64,000 nt of DNA. Origin: Limanda limanda. Taxonomy: Eukaryota > Chordata > Actinopteri > Pleuronectiformes > Pleuronectidae. The stretch covers positions 24,956,507 through 25,020,506 of the forward strand of contig NC_083637.1 in NCBI RefSeq assembly GCF_963576545.1, in the 5' to 3' direction. Of this stretch, positions 12,245 to 28,464 are shown in pieces; position 1 is the first letter of the stretch, and each line of letters starts with the position of its first letter. The translations under genes were made by a program, and so were the position numbers. The notes beneath the pieces are model-generated. The model worked only from the letters and a program-made list of their open reading frames with translations. It was not told the DNA's origin and ran no database searches.

Positions 12245-14407
12245 TTAGCAAAAGACAGAAGAGACAGATGTAGTCCGGCTTCCTGACAGATGTGGAACTC
12301 ACTGTATGGTCAGTGCCTGCAAGTTGCTCTTTGGTCGACTTTCACCACAGCCTCTTTGAGTCTCTGAGCAACAAAGCAGCTCTTTCACACCAAAGCATCT
12401 CAGAAGACCAAATATTCCTGGGAGGTACATTTCAAAATAAATTGTGGGAGTATCGGCTGATGTGCAGACATGTCTCCTCTTCTGGTTTGTGTCCCTTCTG
12501 TCCAGCACCTAGTTTTCATCAAGATGTGCAGACATCTGTAGACTTTTCTGAAACACTATAGCATCTACCCTTTAAAAATAAGAAGTATCAAACTGTTTAC
12601 AAGCAACCTAAATAACGGATTTATTCCCTGCAGCCAATACAGCTGCATCCATTTGCTCTAAATGTCAACAGGCACAGTGCTAACAGAGCAACAGAGGCCG
12701 AACGAGAGAGCTCTGCGTCCCGGCTGCAGTCCCTGCTCTTTAAAAACAGCAACGGCAAAAGAGTTTGTTTCTCCCTTTACAAGGAAGCGCTTAAGTGCTG
12801 TGAAGCCATGAGAGAGGCAATCAGCCTGTCTGCACGGCCCACAAGGAGCACTTGGACAGAGCTATTGCATTAGCGGGGCTGTTGCCTCCCCGGCTCTTCA
12901 GGGTCTGAGGCAAGGTCAGCCGCCGGGCTCCAGAGAGGACGGGGACGCCGACTAAAATACGCAGAGGAGCCCAGGAAAGGTCACAGCGATGAGAGGATTG
13001 CAGGGGCAGAACGCCCGGCGCTCAATACAAGCTGCCAGCCATGTAGCAGAGATGTGGCGGCTTTTAACAGTCACTGGGGGCCACAGCCACAACATGGATG
13101 TGTGCTTATTTGAGGTTTGTTTGGGGTTAGAGCACAAGTTGTGTTCATCGTCAGGTCTGATGTGTTTAAAGATACAGTCCTCAGAGGGGTGTGGCCTGGT
13201 CACAAGTCATCCACGTGTGTACCTTGTTTGCTGCTGTTAGTGGTTGACTGATAACCGTATTATCAGGCTTTCAGTCTTACACAGAAACAGCTGAGTGTAT
13301 CCACCTTGTTTTACCTGAGGAATAACAGGTGGATAAAGTCTCAAGTCTTATTCCTGCTGAGTGTTTACATCAGGTGAGAAACAGTGACCACAGATGAACT
13401 CATCCAACCCCCTTCATCACACCATTCAGTCTTGGCCGGGTATCTGCAGGTTAAATTTAAGTACGAGATACAAAGGCATATTGGAGTTCCAGAATAATTT
13501 AGGTTTCCCATAACGGAAGATAAGGTGAAGTAGCCGATAAGAGCCAAACCCTTGACAAACTACATTATCTCAAACTAAAGACAGAGCTTTCCCACAGAAG
13601 CCGAGTTTACAAAGTTAAAATCTGATCAGAACACTTGTTTTATAAATATTGAGAAAGAACCATTATTACAGTACGTTAAATTTCAATATAATTAAATCCT
13701 ACCCAAAAACATTAAGGGACAAGTGTGAACAATTGTCATGTTTTGTGACAAATTCTAATATTTTATGAGTCTTAAGATTCTGGGTGATCCTTTAAAGATA
13801 TATTTACTGAATATATGATCAAACCTTTCACACATCTGCTTCTCACTAGTTTTTGTTCACACCCTTCTGATTTCTCAGTAGTTTTTCCTTTTAAAGCTCC
13901 AGATCAGAAGTTCTATCATGCCACACTCTAAAGTTTGATGTCAGTAACTGAAGCTCCTGACCTGTATGGTTTAGCATTGCAGCAACATAGACTGACCTAA
14001 CAATTGCATGAATAAGCCAGTGTAGAGGTTTTCTAATAAAGTTGTGTGCAGACATGATTCCATTTGTGGCCTAAGATTTGATCAAACTGTTGCACAGCCA
14101 AAGGAAATTAGTAAGAAGAGCAGTTTCCCTGTTCTTAAGTTCCTAATGATATGAAATTGAATTTTCATATTGCCAATTACACTCATGTTGTGTATGAGTT
14201 TACATTTGTCTCACCCTCTTGAGTTTAGGGCCAGAATCAAATGATGTTGCAAGTTTAACTGTCAAGTTCTTATCAAACAATACCAACACCCCGATTTGTC
14301 TGCTCTGAAGGATCTGATTAAAGCTGCAGCGCTAAAGAAAACCATTTCTCTACAGAGTACAGACAAATGAAATAACAGCAGAACACCAGCTTCCTCTTGG
14401 TTGGTTT
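12245..14407. other. Gene-free segment downstream of rps15a
   Basis: No exon is recognised. The GC-richer block at about 12640-12970 has balanced, non-repetitive composition and may be a regulatory element. The rest is AT-rich single-copy-looking sequence up to the rps15a poly(A) signal. Confidence 0.55.
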
Positions 14408-18076
<3,669 letters not shown>

Positions 18077-18179
18077 AGAAAAAAGCCGCAATGCAATATG
18101 GGAAAAAAATCCAAGATGGACTCAAGCGAAGATGAGCCACACCGTTGTGAAAATACTGTATCGTATAGTGTCCCAGTGA

Positions 18180-18600
18180 TGAGATGTAGCCAATTACATT
18201 TACCTAGTTGCGGTGCTTATGTACTTAAGTACATTTATTTAAAGGTCATTTTCACTTTTAATCAACTACATATTTCACCAAATATCTGTTTAATTTGTAT
18301 TGAGTTACCTGTTGACATTTTTTTTTTTTTATATATACTTCTAAATGTAATCAATTGATTGGGGGCGTTGGTTCACTGATCCAATCAGAGCAGGCAGATA
18401 CATCTACAGAACCACCATCAATACATTTGGCCTTAAGGGGCATTATGGAATAGACTATACTCAGGAATTACTTCTTAATACTATAGTGATATTATGGAAT
18501 GAATGTGGTACATTTACTTGTGAAGATTTTTGTGTATTTATTTGTACTTTTACTTAAGTGAAATGTTTGAATACATCCTCCACTACGTTGTAAAAATGAT
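18180..18600. repeat. Probable AT-rich interspersed repeat upstream of rps15a
   Basis: ACTTAAGTACATTTATTTAA near the left and TTTTACTTAAGTGAAATGTT near the right, with 'atcctccact' following, resemble a common teleost DNA-element family built around ACTTAAGTA. The ends were not resolved. Confidence 0.4.
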
Positions 18601-18929
18601 ACAGAGATGATTTGCATGTTATTATTTTCAGTAATGTGGCTCGTGGCTTTGAAATATATTTTATTTATTATTTTTATATTTATTTATTTAATCCAAGAGG
18701 GTTTATTGCATATACAATACATCTCTAGTGAAATACTCTGATCTATTCAGCCACATTATAAGAACCATGATTTCACAACCAGATGTGCACTCCATGCTGG
18801 ATCTTCAGAAACCATGAGTCATATTTAAAGCAGGGCTGAGGAAGTGTAATACTGTATACTGCATCGACATCCGGACATCAGAAAGTTTACACATCTTCCG
18901 CCGCAAACTAAAAATAAACCTAGAGGGTT

Positions 18930-19015
18930 ATTTCCCCTTAGGGGTTGAAAGCACTAATTGTAAGTCACTTTGAATAAAAGCGTCAGCTAAAGGAAATGTA
19001 ATGTATACAATTCTA
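18930..19015 (+). repeat. SINE/LINE 3' tail fragment
   Basis: TTGTAAGTCACTTTGAATAA followed by AAGCGTCAGCTAAAGGAAAT and GTAATGTA is the 3' tail shared by several teleost retroposons. Only the tail is present. Confidence 0.6.
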
Positions 19016-20876
19016 ACCCTACTGATGCATTTGGCTCAGCCATAAGTATTTGGTGGATTTGTTAGAAACCAAAACAAAAGCGCCTCATATGTGCATTCCT
19101 GACAAGGGTAATGTGGCTTGGTTAGAGCAATCAATGTTCACATTTGCTGAAGGTGCACATTAAATAGAACATTTGGAAGGCAAGGTAATTTTCAGCATAG
19201 TCAACAACAAAGCCCAGACTTTTCTGCTTATGTAACACATTTTTAGTGCAACAACAGGAGGAAATGACCAGTGTGGTTTGGGCGTGAAGGAAGGTGGGCG
19301 AGATGAGTGTCATGAGATGATTTTTTCGGAAAGTTAATTGTAGATTAGGGCTGTGCAATTTTCAAAAAAACACAGTTTCTGCACTGCCCTGGCTCAGTAA
19401 ACAGAAGAGGTCTTGAAGTTCATGAAGTGGGCATGAAACATCTCACAACTTATCCCGGTTGTTACTGCTGCTCTCAGATTTGCTTGATTGGCTCTTAGAG
19501 ACATGATGATCCCAGTGGGCTCTGTACATTTGTGTAATCTGAAATGCATACTATGCAAACCCTTTTAGGAGCATGTGCACTTCTTTTCACACTTTACAAC
19601 AGTCGTATTTATGTCCTTGATATAGTTCAATTTACACAAACTAAGAAAAATCACAAGCACATTATTGTTTTATAGTTGAAAATGCCAAGAAAATGACCAA
19701 CCAGACTTGGGTGAAGCATGAAAAAAAATGCAGACTTCACAATATTAGGGACAGGTAATATTTTATTCCCTGTTTCAAGATGTGTAACAATTCAGTCTGG
19801 TGCTTATTACCAGCAGGTACATTATTGTCAAATGCTTATCATATGATCATTATACAGTACCTAGAAGAAATTAAAACACACCGTAAATGTAGCATGACAT
19901 GAAAAAGGTTGGTTTTAAATGTTGACAATAAAGATTTGCAATACAAAGTCTGTATTATGTCTTTGCATATCACTGGATACACATGATCCCAACAGTGGAG
20001 TGGTGAATAACCACGGTTGTTGTTGTTTTTTATGGATCTTTCTTCTTTTGTAAGTAAATAAGTTAAATGAAAGGATATATATATTATGTTTTAATATATT
20101 TATGTTTTATATATTTTCTATACATGAGAAGAAATTATGTCTGTAGTGTGATCTACTCTCTCTGAGATGATCTCCTGCCGATATCAATGATCCCACATGC
20201 GCATACATACAACTAGCTGTCTTTATATGTGTGCAAAAGATTTATGTATTTATCTTTATCACTGTGAGTGCACTTTTGGAGTGCTCTGAATTTGTTGTGT
20301 GAGAATCAGAATCATCCCATCCTTAAAAAATTTCAATCATATGACAAGTATGACTGTTGTGTACAATGCTAATAAATTAACCTATATCTAGAGCAAATTT
20401 AAACATAACAACTGCAGCATATGATGTACGTATGTTTCTTTCCTGTCCAAGCAACATGTTTGTGCCCCTGGCTTCTTGCAGGAGCCTCTTTATCAACTCT
20501 ACTACCATGCTCTGAAGTTGAATTTTCATGTTGAGTGATTAGGATGACAGTGAGCTGTAGATGGTACAGTATGTCCAACCAACTGCTAAAATCTAAAGCT
20601 CTCCCACCACTACAAGTGAAACACCTTTAGTTTCGGTCTAATGCTCTTTCCTCTGGTGTCCAGTAGAGGGAGAGCCAAACCACTCACACCCAGACACAGT
20701 GACATACCCACCAGCCACCAATTTAACAGACACGTGGAGCATAATGGAAGGCTGAGCAGCACAAGACGTAGTAACCCGATTTCTGTACTATTTCTATGGT
20801 TACATTTAAATTTCAAAAAATTCCCTCTGTTAAGCCTTTGTCAGGCTTTCTCTGGAGGTGCTTTCCATTCATACAC

Positions 20877-23800
20877 TTAGCCACCGTTAATGACCATTGT
20901 GGCAGGAGAATCTGCATCTCCCTGGGGATCCAAGCCCAGCCTCTGGAGGTCAAGGCCCAAGGCTACTAGCATCTGGAGCAGGGTAAGCTCCTGCTGGGTG
21001 GCCTGGTCCACCAAGGCCGGGCAAGTGGGGTTGCACTGGGGCCACTGGCAGGTGTCGACCAGGTGAAAAGGACAACCTTTGGCTGGAGTCCTGTTGTTGC
21101 GCGTTGCCTCCAGGCTCCTGTCCCAACAGTGCAGGGCCCGCGGCAGAGAAGTACCTCGGATTTGGAAAGTCATCCAGTTGCTGGAGGAACAACAAGACAG
21201 ATATGTCAGGGGCGAGAAATAAAGAGGGAGAGGCTAGCAGAGTTTAGCAGAATACCTGGCAGGAAAGTATGTTTCAGCCATGTCTTGGTCTGCTATTCGC
21301 TCAGACACTCTTGTCTCATAGTCTGGGTGCAACAAGGGTTACATCACAGCAGAGTCACTGCACAAGCACCAATTATAATTTGGTCTGACTATGTAAACGT
21401 AGCTAAGACTGCCCTGACCTATCAATGTCCATGTGTGCAGGAAAAGAATAAGTGTGTTCACGGGGTGCTACCGGGGGGTTAGTGAAAGTGTGAAATAGCA
21501 TTTGGTGACATGAAGAATGTGGCGTGATGAACGAGTGAGCAGAAACAGCAGCATAAGCTCAGTAGGTAAAGATGGCTACTGGAATAGACAAGAGTGGCAA
21601 GTGTAAGAGTGTATTACCGCCACATGAGTCACATATCCATTTTTACCTTCTAGTCAGCACTGTGTGGGAGAGGCAAGATGGAGCAAATACAGCCCTGAAA
21701 AAAATACAAAATATACGGTCATTTCTAAGCTTAGGTCCATTCACCATCTCGGGCATATTGGATCTAGTGTTATCATTAAATTTGCTCTTCCATAGAATTT
21801 GTTGGGAACTCACGTGACATCTCTTAAGGAGGTCGTGAGCTCTCTGCCCAGGTTCTGTATGTACTGCCACTGCTGCTCAGACAGACTCTGTCCTCCCATG
21901 TAGATGTTCTCGACCCTCAGCTGCTCCTCATCGAACAGCCACTGCACAACAAACAGAGGGGCTACAGGGAGCAAAAGAGATCAACATTAAAGCTGCTTTG
22001 ATCGATATAACAATTATTCCGATGTGTTGCTGTGAGTAATCGCTTGTCGTGACGGACTTGCGGAGAGTTATCACTTGATCACTTTGCGGTTCCCCCTTCT
22101 CTACAATGTTTTATAGCTTGTTTTAGATAATTGTTTAGGTTTTAAAGGCCTATTTAAAAGCTTATTTATTCAGCCGAGTTTATCTGCTGAATAGAGTGGA
22201 GCATTTGGCAGATAAATAGTAAGATATTTCCCTCAGTAGTTGGTAGAGACCACAGGAGATAAAAGGAGAATGGTTATTGGACTTACAATCATGTTCTGTA
22301 TCTGTAACGGTAATATGTCACTTTTGTGTTCACGGCTTGTTGCGCTGCCCCCATGTCACCAAACAGAAAAAAGATACTTTGCAGAAAAACAAGCAAATTC
22401 TTCAGGTTCAGCCTGTGTTGCTGTCTCCATAGTTTATTATTTGATACTAGCATTTTGAGATGCCAAAGTTGTTTTGTTGTAAAATCATTATTTGAGGTGA
22501 TTAAGTTGAGGACATAAAGATTTTCACTGTTGTCACAACTAGAAAATTTTCGTTTTTGAAATGTTTATCCAGGTGCTTTTGCCTGTCAGCTTCTGAGCAT
22601 TTCAAACTCACCATGTCGTAGAAATTTGCACCGTTTCTAAAACAGCCGAGTCAATTATATTACATGTTAATCAAACACTAAGATAGACTTAGGTACCAAC
22701 GAGCACTCACAGGTCAAGGTAGAGTAGAGTTTGTGTCCAAAGAAGCACTGCCACTCCTCTCCTCTCTTGTAGAGCTGCCGACACCTGTCAGGCACAACCC
22801 CATTCCACAACCTGAAGAAAAAAACACACACACTGCTTAAAAGCTTACACTATTAAACCTAAACACCAGATCTGTACTGCCTGCCAGAAGAATGCACATC
22901 TTCACCTGAGTCCTATCTTGATGGCATCTTCAGGTGAGCAGGAGACAGTCTCGGGACAGTTGGGGGATCTCTGCTGCTTACTCTCTAAAAACCAGCCAGA
23001 GTCCACCAGGCCTCGGACCTGAGCCTCGGCACCCAGCTGCTCCAGCTGACTGGCCACCCTCTCGATGTTCAGCAAAACACCTGTCCCGCCAGCACTTCAG
23101 GGGAGCCAAAAACATCAATAAATAGTTTGGCTTTGAGAGACATGTTTATGTTAGGGGTGTCAAATGACAGGGCATGCCAGCCAACAGCAGGGAAGTGAAA
23201 ATTGAGCAGCTTTGCATCCAGTAAGTGGATCTTGTTTTAGGGCCTGGGGGTGTCCTAACGACCATGCTGCTAACCTTGGAGGAATGTTCACCATTACAGG
23301 GCAAGGCCCTTTAATAAACATTATGTCACTGTTCACAGTTGGGGCAAACATCTTTATTGTTGACAAGAGGATGCACCCAAAATAGGGCTTCACTAGTTTA
23401 TTGTTAGACATGGAAATGGTCCAGATGAGACAGAGGATGCATGCTCATGTCCACAGCTATGGTCAGTGTCAGAGCATGAACAATAAAACTAACTCACCTT
23501 GTGCCAGACAGCATTACAACCTTGGCCAGCTTGATTCCTTTGGGGATGAGGTCTTTGATGACCTCTCGGATGATCAGGGATCCCATGAAGGTGTACTCAG
23601 CTGATAACAACAGAGTAACAACATCACATTTTGGGAGCAACACAACACACAGTTTAATCAATCATATCGTAAATCTGTAAGGGAGGAACCTCACTGAAAA
23701 TGGTTAAGTGTTGTACTGCATTTTCAATACCTATTCACTCAGCACTCGTGGTATGCATACAGTGCATCACTAATATTCACATCCACATGCGTGGCTGGAG

Positions 23801-26660
23801 GAGTTAGGAAAACCACTGACCCTATGATCAGTGGACTTGAAGGATCTAAAGGAACTTACTTGTGTTTGCATTTTGCTCTTTTTCTTTCTCTCTTCCTTGC
23901 CTTGGTCGTGGCGGGGGGGTTGGGGTCGGCCCAGTACCACTCCATACATCACTGGAACAGTACGGGATGAATCTGCAATAAAGGAGACAATCACATCTGG
24001 TAGACCATAGCTTGAGGCCATCAAAATAACTATCTCCTCTGTAAAAAATCCACTTTGACAGCACATAGCCTCTTCCATCACTTTTCTGCATAAACCGCTA
24101 TTGGCTGCTGGTCACATCAGAACAAGTGAAGCTGAAGTAGCCCAAAACTGATGAGCCCATAGAATTGAGCGAGGAGGCCTTTTACTGCTTATTATCTTTT
24201 CATTTGTAAGAGGCTATTTCTTTAAAATGTGAAATAGTCTGACTTTATGCTCAACATTAAAGGGAATTCTGCTATTTTTTCAATCGTTTAGAAATATTGG
24301 TGTGTAAATTAATGGTATTTTCAGAATTATTTTAAATCTGTTCAGAAGCTGCCCTTCGCGACACACAGGCAGTAGCCACAATGTAATCCTGAGGAGGAAC
24401 TGTTTTTTTTGTTTGTTGTCAAATGTAGTGTTCTGCAGCTGCTTTAGAACTTTGTCCCGAGAAGAATCTACATAAAAATGGAATATAAAATAAAGTATAT
24501 TCTTCTTGATTGGATTTGATTTGAGCTGCAACAGTCCAAGAAATGTCCTCTAAAATGGACTTTTTTTGCAAATAAAAGGCCTGAATTGTTAATCTGGGTC
24601 TTTGCTAAGAGTCTGGCAATACTACACATTACTTCTCACACAACAAGAAGTCTCACTGTGAACCATGCAGCAGCTAGTTGTCGCAAAGAGGTCCATTATA
24701 ACAACCTCCACCACTGTCGCCATGTTTGTTGTTGTCAGAAACAGTTGACTCTGCTCTGCCCTCTAGTGAATGTTTAGCTCGGCAACCATTCAAATGTAAA
24801 GGTACACTGGAATTTGTGGGCAGTGACTGATACATTGTTTGATAAACATTTATATATCAACAACATGAAAGACGACACTCAGATAAAGTCATCACAGTGG
24901 AGCTTTGTGGGGGATTTTGTTCCAGTCTCCACAGGTGCCCCAAAAAATTAGGAAGACACCAGGCAGACGTTTCTTGCAGCTTTTGTAAGCAATGCAATTA
25001 TATTTGAATGATTACAGAATTTTGGACATAACAATTTGCAGTCTTCACTGAGTAGCCACAATAATAAGACACACAGTACTTACACAATGTTTGCATTATG
25101 CCAGTGAGAGTTTTCCTCTGCTTGGGAAGAAAGTAGTCCAGTTCCTGTAAATCAAGCAATCAGAGGTCAGACATGTCCCTTTGTCTCACTACAGATTATG
25201 TGAAGAAAGCAACACTATGGAAACATGTAGGACGTGCTTTTTAAAACATGGCCGCTTGACCTACCTCTTTTTGTTTGGGGCCACCCTGATGAGCTCATTA
25301 GTCGTGGGATATTTTGGTACCTGGAATCACAGCTCTCTCTGCTGTGACAGCACCAGCCACCTAAAAATAATAGAGACTAATATTAGACTGTCACATCCGG
25401 CACAGCAGGGGAGACCCTTGTTAGCCAATCATAGAGGCCTGTGAGGAATGGAGAGGGAAAGCAATGAACTTGTAGCCTGATCTGTTAACAAGGCTGTACC
25501 ATACTTTCACTCACAGTCTGTAATACAGGCGTAATTTCTAAATCATATCCTGTCAGCCAGGTAAAATGTTTGTGGCTTTTTGGAAATCCCATAGAAGTCA
25601 ATCAGGAGAACAATCCAAAAAGGTTTACACTAACCTAAGTCTATCAAAGTGACAGATGACATCCAAAAAAGGAGAAAAATAAAAGATGACATGCCAAGAT
25701 GACATCCCCCTCAAAATTCCAATGGGGGCATTGCGCCAAAACAAGCTGACCTTTTGGGACCAAAATTAACCAGTTGGTTTCTTAAATACTCACCTTCCAG
25801 AAATAACAGCCATCGGCGGCTTCCTCTGAACTCCTTTAGGTAAAACCTGTAGAACCAGAAATAATCAGGAATGAGGAGATGGTCGAGATAAATCATCCAT
25901 GACACCATGATGCTCTGTGTAGCTACTGAAATCAGCACATGAATCAGATGGCAACAAAATACAATCAAGAGTGTCAGGGAAACAAGTGAGAGAAAATATG
26001 AGACCCATCTCACCCAGCTGCTGTTCCGTCATTACATGTGACTTTGGTGTTCTTGAGGAAATGCAGCCTCATATCATTTGTCTGCTGTCCAGCTGCTCGA
26101 GCTCCCGCAGCGCTCTCTCGTCCGGCTTCAGGCATGCCTCCAGTGCTTCTTGTGCTTCCAGCACCTCCAGTACCTCCAGTCCCTCCACTGCCTCCAGTGC
26201 TTCTTGTGCTTCCAGCACCTCCAGTACCTCCAGTCCCTCCACTGCCTCCAGTGCTTCTTGTGCTTCCAGCACCTCCAGTACCTCCAGTCCCTCCACTGCC
26301 TCCAGTGCTTCTTGTGCTTCCAGCAACTCCATTACCTCCAGTCCCTCCACTGCCTCCAGTGCTTCTTGTGCCTCCAGCAACTCCAGTACCCCCAGTACCT
26401 CCAGTCTCTCCACTGCCTCCAGTGCTTCTTGTGCCTCCAGTAACTCCAGTTACTCCAGTACCTCCTGTGCCTCTTGTACTTTCAGTGGCTCCAGTGCTTC
26501 CAGGAGTCAGTTCAACGACAGGGGGTGACTGGCCAACATCACCTCCTTGATTCCCACCAGACCTCTTGGTGGACTTGCCACTAGCTTTAGCATTACGGTT
26601 GTTCTGACACCAGATTCCCCCCAGCAGAAGCAAGAAGGCAATCTGGCCCAAAATCTTCAT
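20877..26660 (-). CDS. notum2: NOTUM-family palmitoleoyl-protein carboxylesterase (probable notum2)
   Basis: Secreted alpha/beta hydrolase; the family removes palmitoleate from Wnt proteins and so inhibits Wnt signalling. Eleven coding exons on the minus strand: 26660-26014, 25846-25794, 25360-25265, 25144-25084, 23972-23860, 23600-23498, 23094-22906, 22811-22711, 21961-21814, 21694-21647 and 21180-20877. All are GT-AG with consistent phase. They sum to 1863 nt (620 aa; human NOTUM is 496). Family landmarks are [10 protein letters not shown] (about 207-216), [26 protein letters not shown] (287-298), the nucleophile elbow GTSAGGTG (Ser358), QWLFDE (Asp465), CLSH (His514), and the Cys-rich tail WPQCNPTCP. 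Ser-Asp-His spacing (107 and 156) nearly equals the human triad (108 and 157). A signal peptide covers residues 1 to about 18. Oddities: residues 54-175 are a repeat-coded Gly/Thr/Ser tract, and the loop after [12 protein letters not shown] is enlarged. The symbol is inferred from divergence from NOTUM and from the teleost paralogue set; the family is much surer than the paralogue. Confidence 0.92.
26141..26530 (-). repeat. In-frame 54-bp coding minisatellite in notum2 exon 1
   Basis: On the plus strand CAGTGCTTCTTGTGC recurs at 26141, 26195, 26249, 26303 and 26357 (exact 54-bp steps) and again at 26420 (63 bp, a 9-bp expansion), followed by degenerate units to about 26530. Fifty-four is divisible by three. 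On the coding strand each unit is 18 residues of [18 protein letters not shown] type, and even the 9-bp length change keeps frame. Newer units (low coordinates, C-terminal side) are nearly identical, while the N-terminal side units are more diverged. All six frames lack stops here, which is why long open frames also appear on the opposite strand. Confidence 0.95.
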
Positions 26661-26840
26661 TTCTTTGGCAACACAAGAAAAAATACATACATTCATTATT
26701 ACCTGCTAACAATCTTGCTTCACATGCACATGCAAAAAAATGACTGTTAGAAACAAAATATTCTTTATCTTTTAATCTCATCAACTAAAACTGGTTATCC
26801 AAATAAAGTCCATCACTTTTTGACCTTAAAATAAAGTTAC

Positions 26841-27005
26841 CTCTTAAAGAAGAATCAGCCTTAAAGATTGTTGCCGAGGCACCTCTGAGGTCAGGTAGAT
26901 AACTGGTGCTGCTGAGGAAGGAGTGAGGAGTTCAGAACGCAGTGACCTGGTGTGAGAGGAGGATGCCAGTCATATGAAGTGATGAAGACTTGACCAGTTT
27001 TGATG
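26841..27005 (-). other. notum2: Probable notum2 untranslated first exon
   Basis: About 25-30 bases downstream of a TATA box on the minus strand, sequence runs to a good donor (AAGAG|GTAACT) at 26841. The next acceptor (GCCAAAG) precedes exon position 26662, two bases upstream of the ATG at 26660. The in-frame upstream ATG at 26696 would then be intronic. The start coordinate is an estimate from the TATA spacing. Confidence 0.5.
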
Positions 27006-27028
27006 AAGCCTGCAAATCAGTGGTGAGC

Positions 27029-27034
27029 TTTATA
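27029..27034 (-). promoter_or_regulatory. notum2: TATA box of notum2
   Basis: Minus strand CTATAAAGC lies about 370 bases upstream of the start codon and about 30 bases upstream of the proposed start of the untranslated exon. A TATA promoter fits a regulated, tissue-restricted gene, in contrast to the TATA-less TOP promoter of rps15a. There is no transcript evidence. Confidence 0.5.
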
Positions 27035-28464
27035 GTGCCACCATATGGATCAGATTTCCTCCTGTTTTCTCCTGCAGCTCCTGCCAGGGGCTGAGATAAA
27101 ACTGCTGACGACACACCGCGAGGGGAGGTACTGGACGGCCAGTGGTGAGGAGAAAAGATAACACACGCATCTCTTCAACATATTTCAAGTCACTGCACAC
27201 ACCCACCACCCAGCACTTTCCCATCTGACCATGGCTCAAGAACGAGCTCTCCTTCCCCCCAATCCCCACTGCTCGTCTCCCTCCCACCCTACACCTCTGA
27301 TCACCAGTATTTTTGATTTAAACATCTACATGGTTGTCATAAGTGCCCAGCCCCTTTGTGTGCTATTTGACCCAGAGGTCATTGGAGTACACACCTCAAT
27401 CACTTTCCGACACAGGAATGAATAGTACCACAAGGTTCCTGCATGGTCAACAACTGGACACTCATGGTGTCATGGTGTCATATGTTGTGTTAATGTATGG
27501 AAAAACAACCACAAGTAGATGGCTTTTGTTTTGTTTTAAGTTTCTTAAAAGCAACATACAAATTATTATTCGATATAATCCTTTCATGTCATGTAAAAAT
27601 TATCATTATTCCACAATGAGAAGTCAAAGTCCGTCAGGTAGTTAAAAAGCAAAAAAGGCTATTTGCCTGCAGACTGTAACATTTGAACAAATCAAAGATT
27701 TGAAATATTTTTGCATTACAGCTTTATGAAGATAATAATATTTTATATTTGTCACTGACTCTTTAATATGTCACTTATACAAATACTTTATAGCAGGATT
27801 GTTAAAGCAGCAGATACAATGTGATGCAACCTCCACTCTGATATTCTTTGATCCGATTTATCATTCCAGCCGTAGGTTCATCACTAGAGATAACTTTCAA
27901 ATTGTTAGTTGCCACAGGTCAATAATTAAGTGGTTCAGATAGATAATAGATATATAATTTAGATTGAAAGGTTTCATGCAGTGTATAAAGTGTATTTACC
28001 TACAGTTGCTTTCTCTTACAGGTTGTCTCTGCAGACTCCTGGATGGCAGGTTAGGTTAGTTTGCCTTTGGTGAAGAAAGATGCAGAGTATTTGAAACTGA
28101 TCTGTGACTGTCCCCCCTGGGATGTTTGTAGGGTGACGTAGCGCTGTTCCCTGAAAGATCACGAGCCCCAGGGCTGTAAAATTCTCATCGATGAAATGCA
28201 CACCATCCCGACGTGTCAACAATAATGATCACTCGGGAGGCCAGAGGCTGCACAGGGCTTTAGCGGGCTGCTGGGACTAAAAGGACTGCAGGGTGGCAGG
28301 AGGTCTGAGGATGACTTCGGCACAGAGAAAATAATAATTACATTATAACAAAGACAATATAGCTTCAATTCACCTCCAGAAGACTAGACACACTGTCAAC
28401 AGCAGATTCACTCTGGACATATAAAAAACATGAAGGGCTGTGCAACAGTTTCAATTTTAAAGCG

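Larger units (their letters stand above)
18080..20876. other. Intergenic DNA between rps15a and notum2
   Basis: It separates the rps15a promoter from the 3' end of notum2. It holds an ACTTAAGTA-type repeat and a SINE tail, and is otherwise AT-rich. The notum2 3' UTR must lie at the right end, but no clear AATAAA for the minus strand was found. No exon is recognised. Confidence 0.6.

Noticed and set aside
25971..26550. Long plus-strand open frames rich in Ser/Thr/Pro opposite notum2 exon 1
   Set aside because: They arise because the 54-bp repeat is a multiple of three and stop-free in every frame. The minus-strand frame has a signal peptide, proper splice sites and joins to the Notum core.
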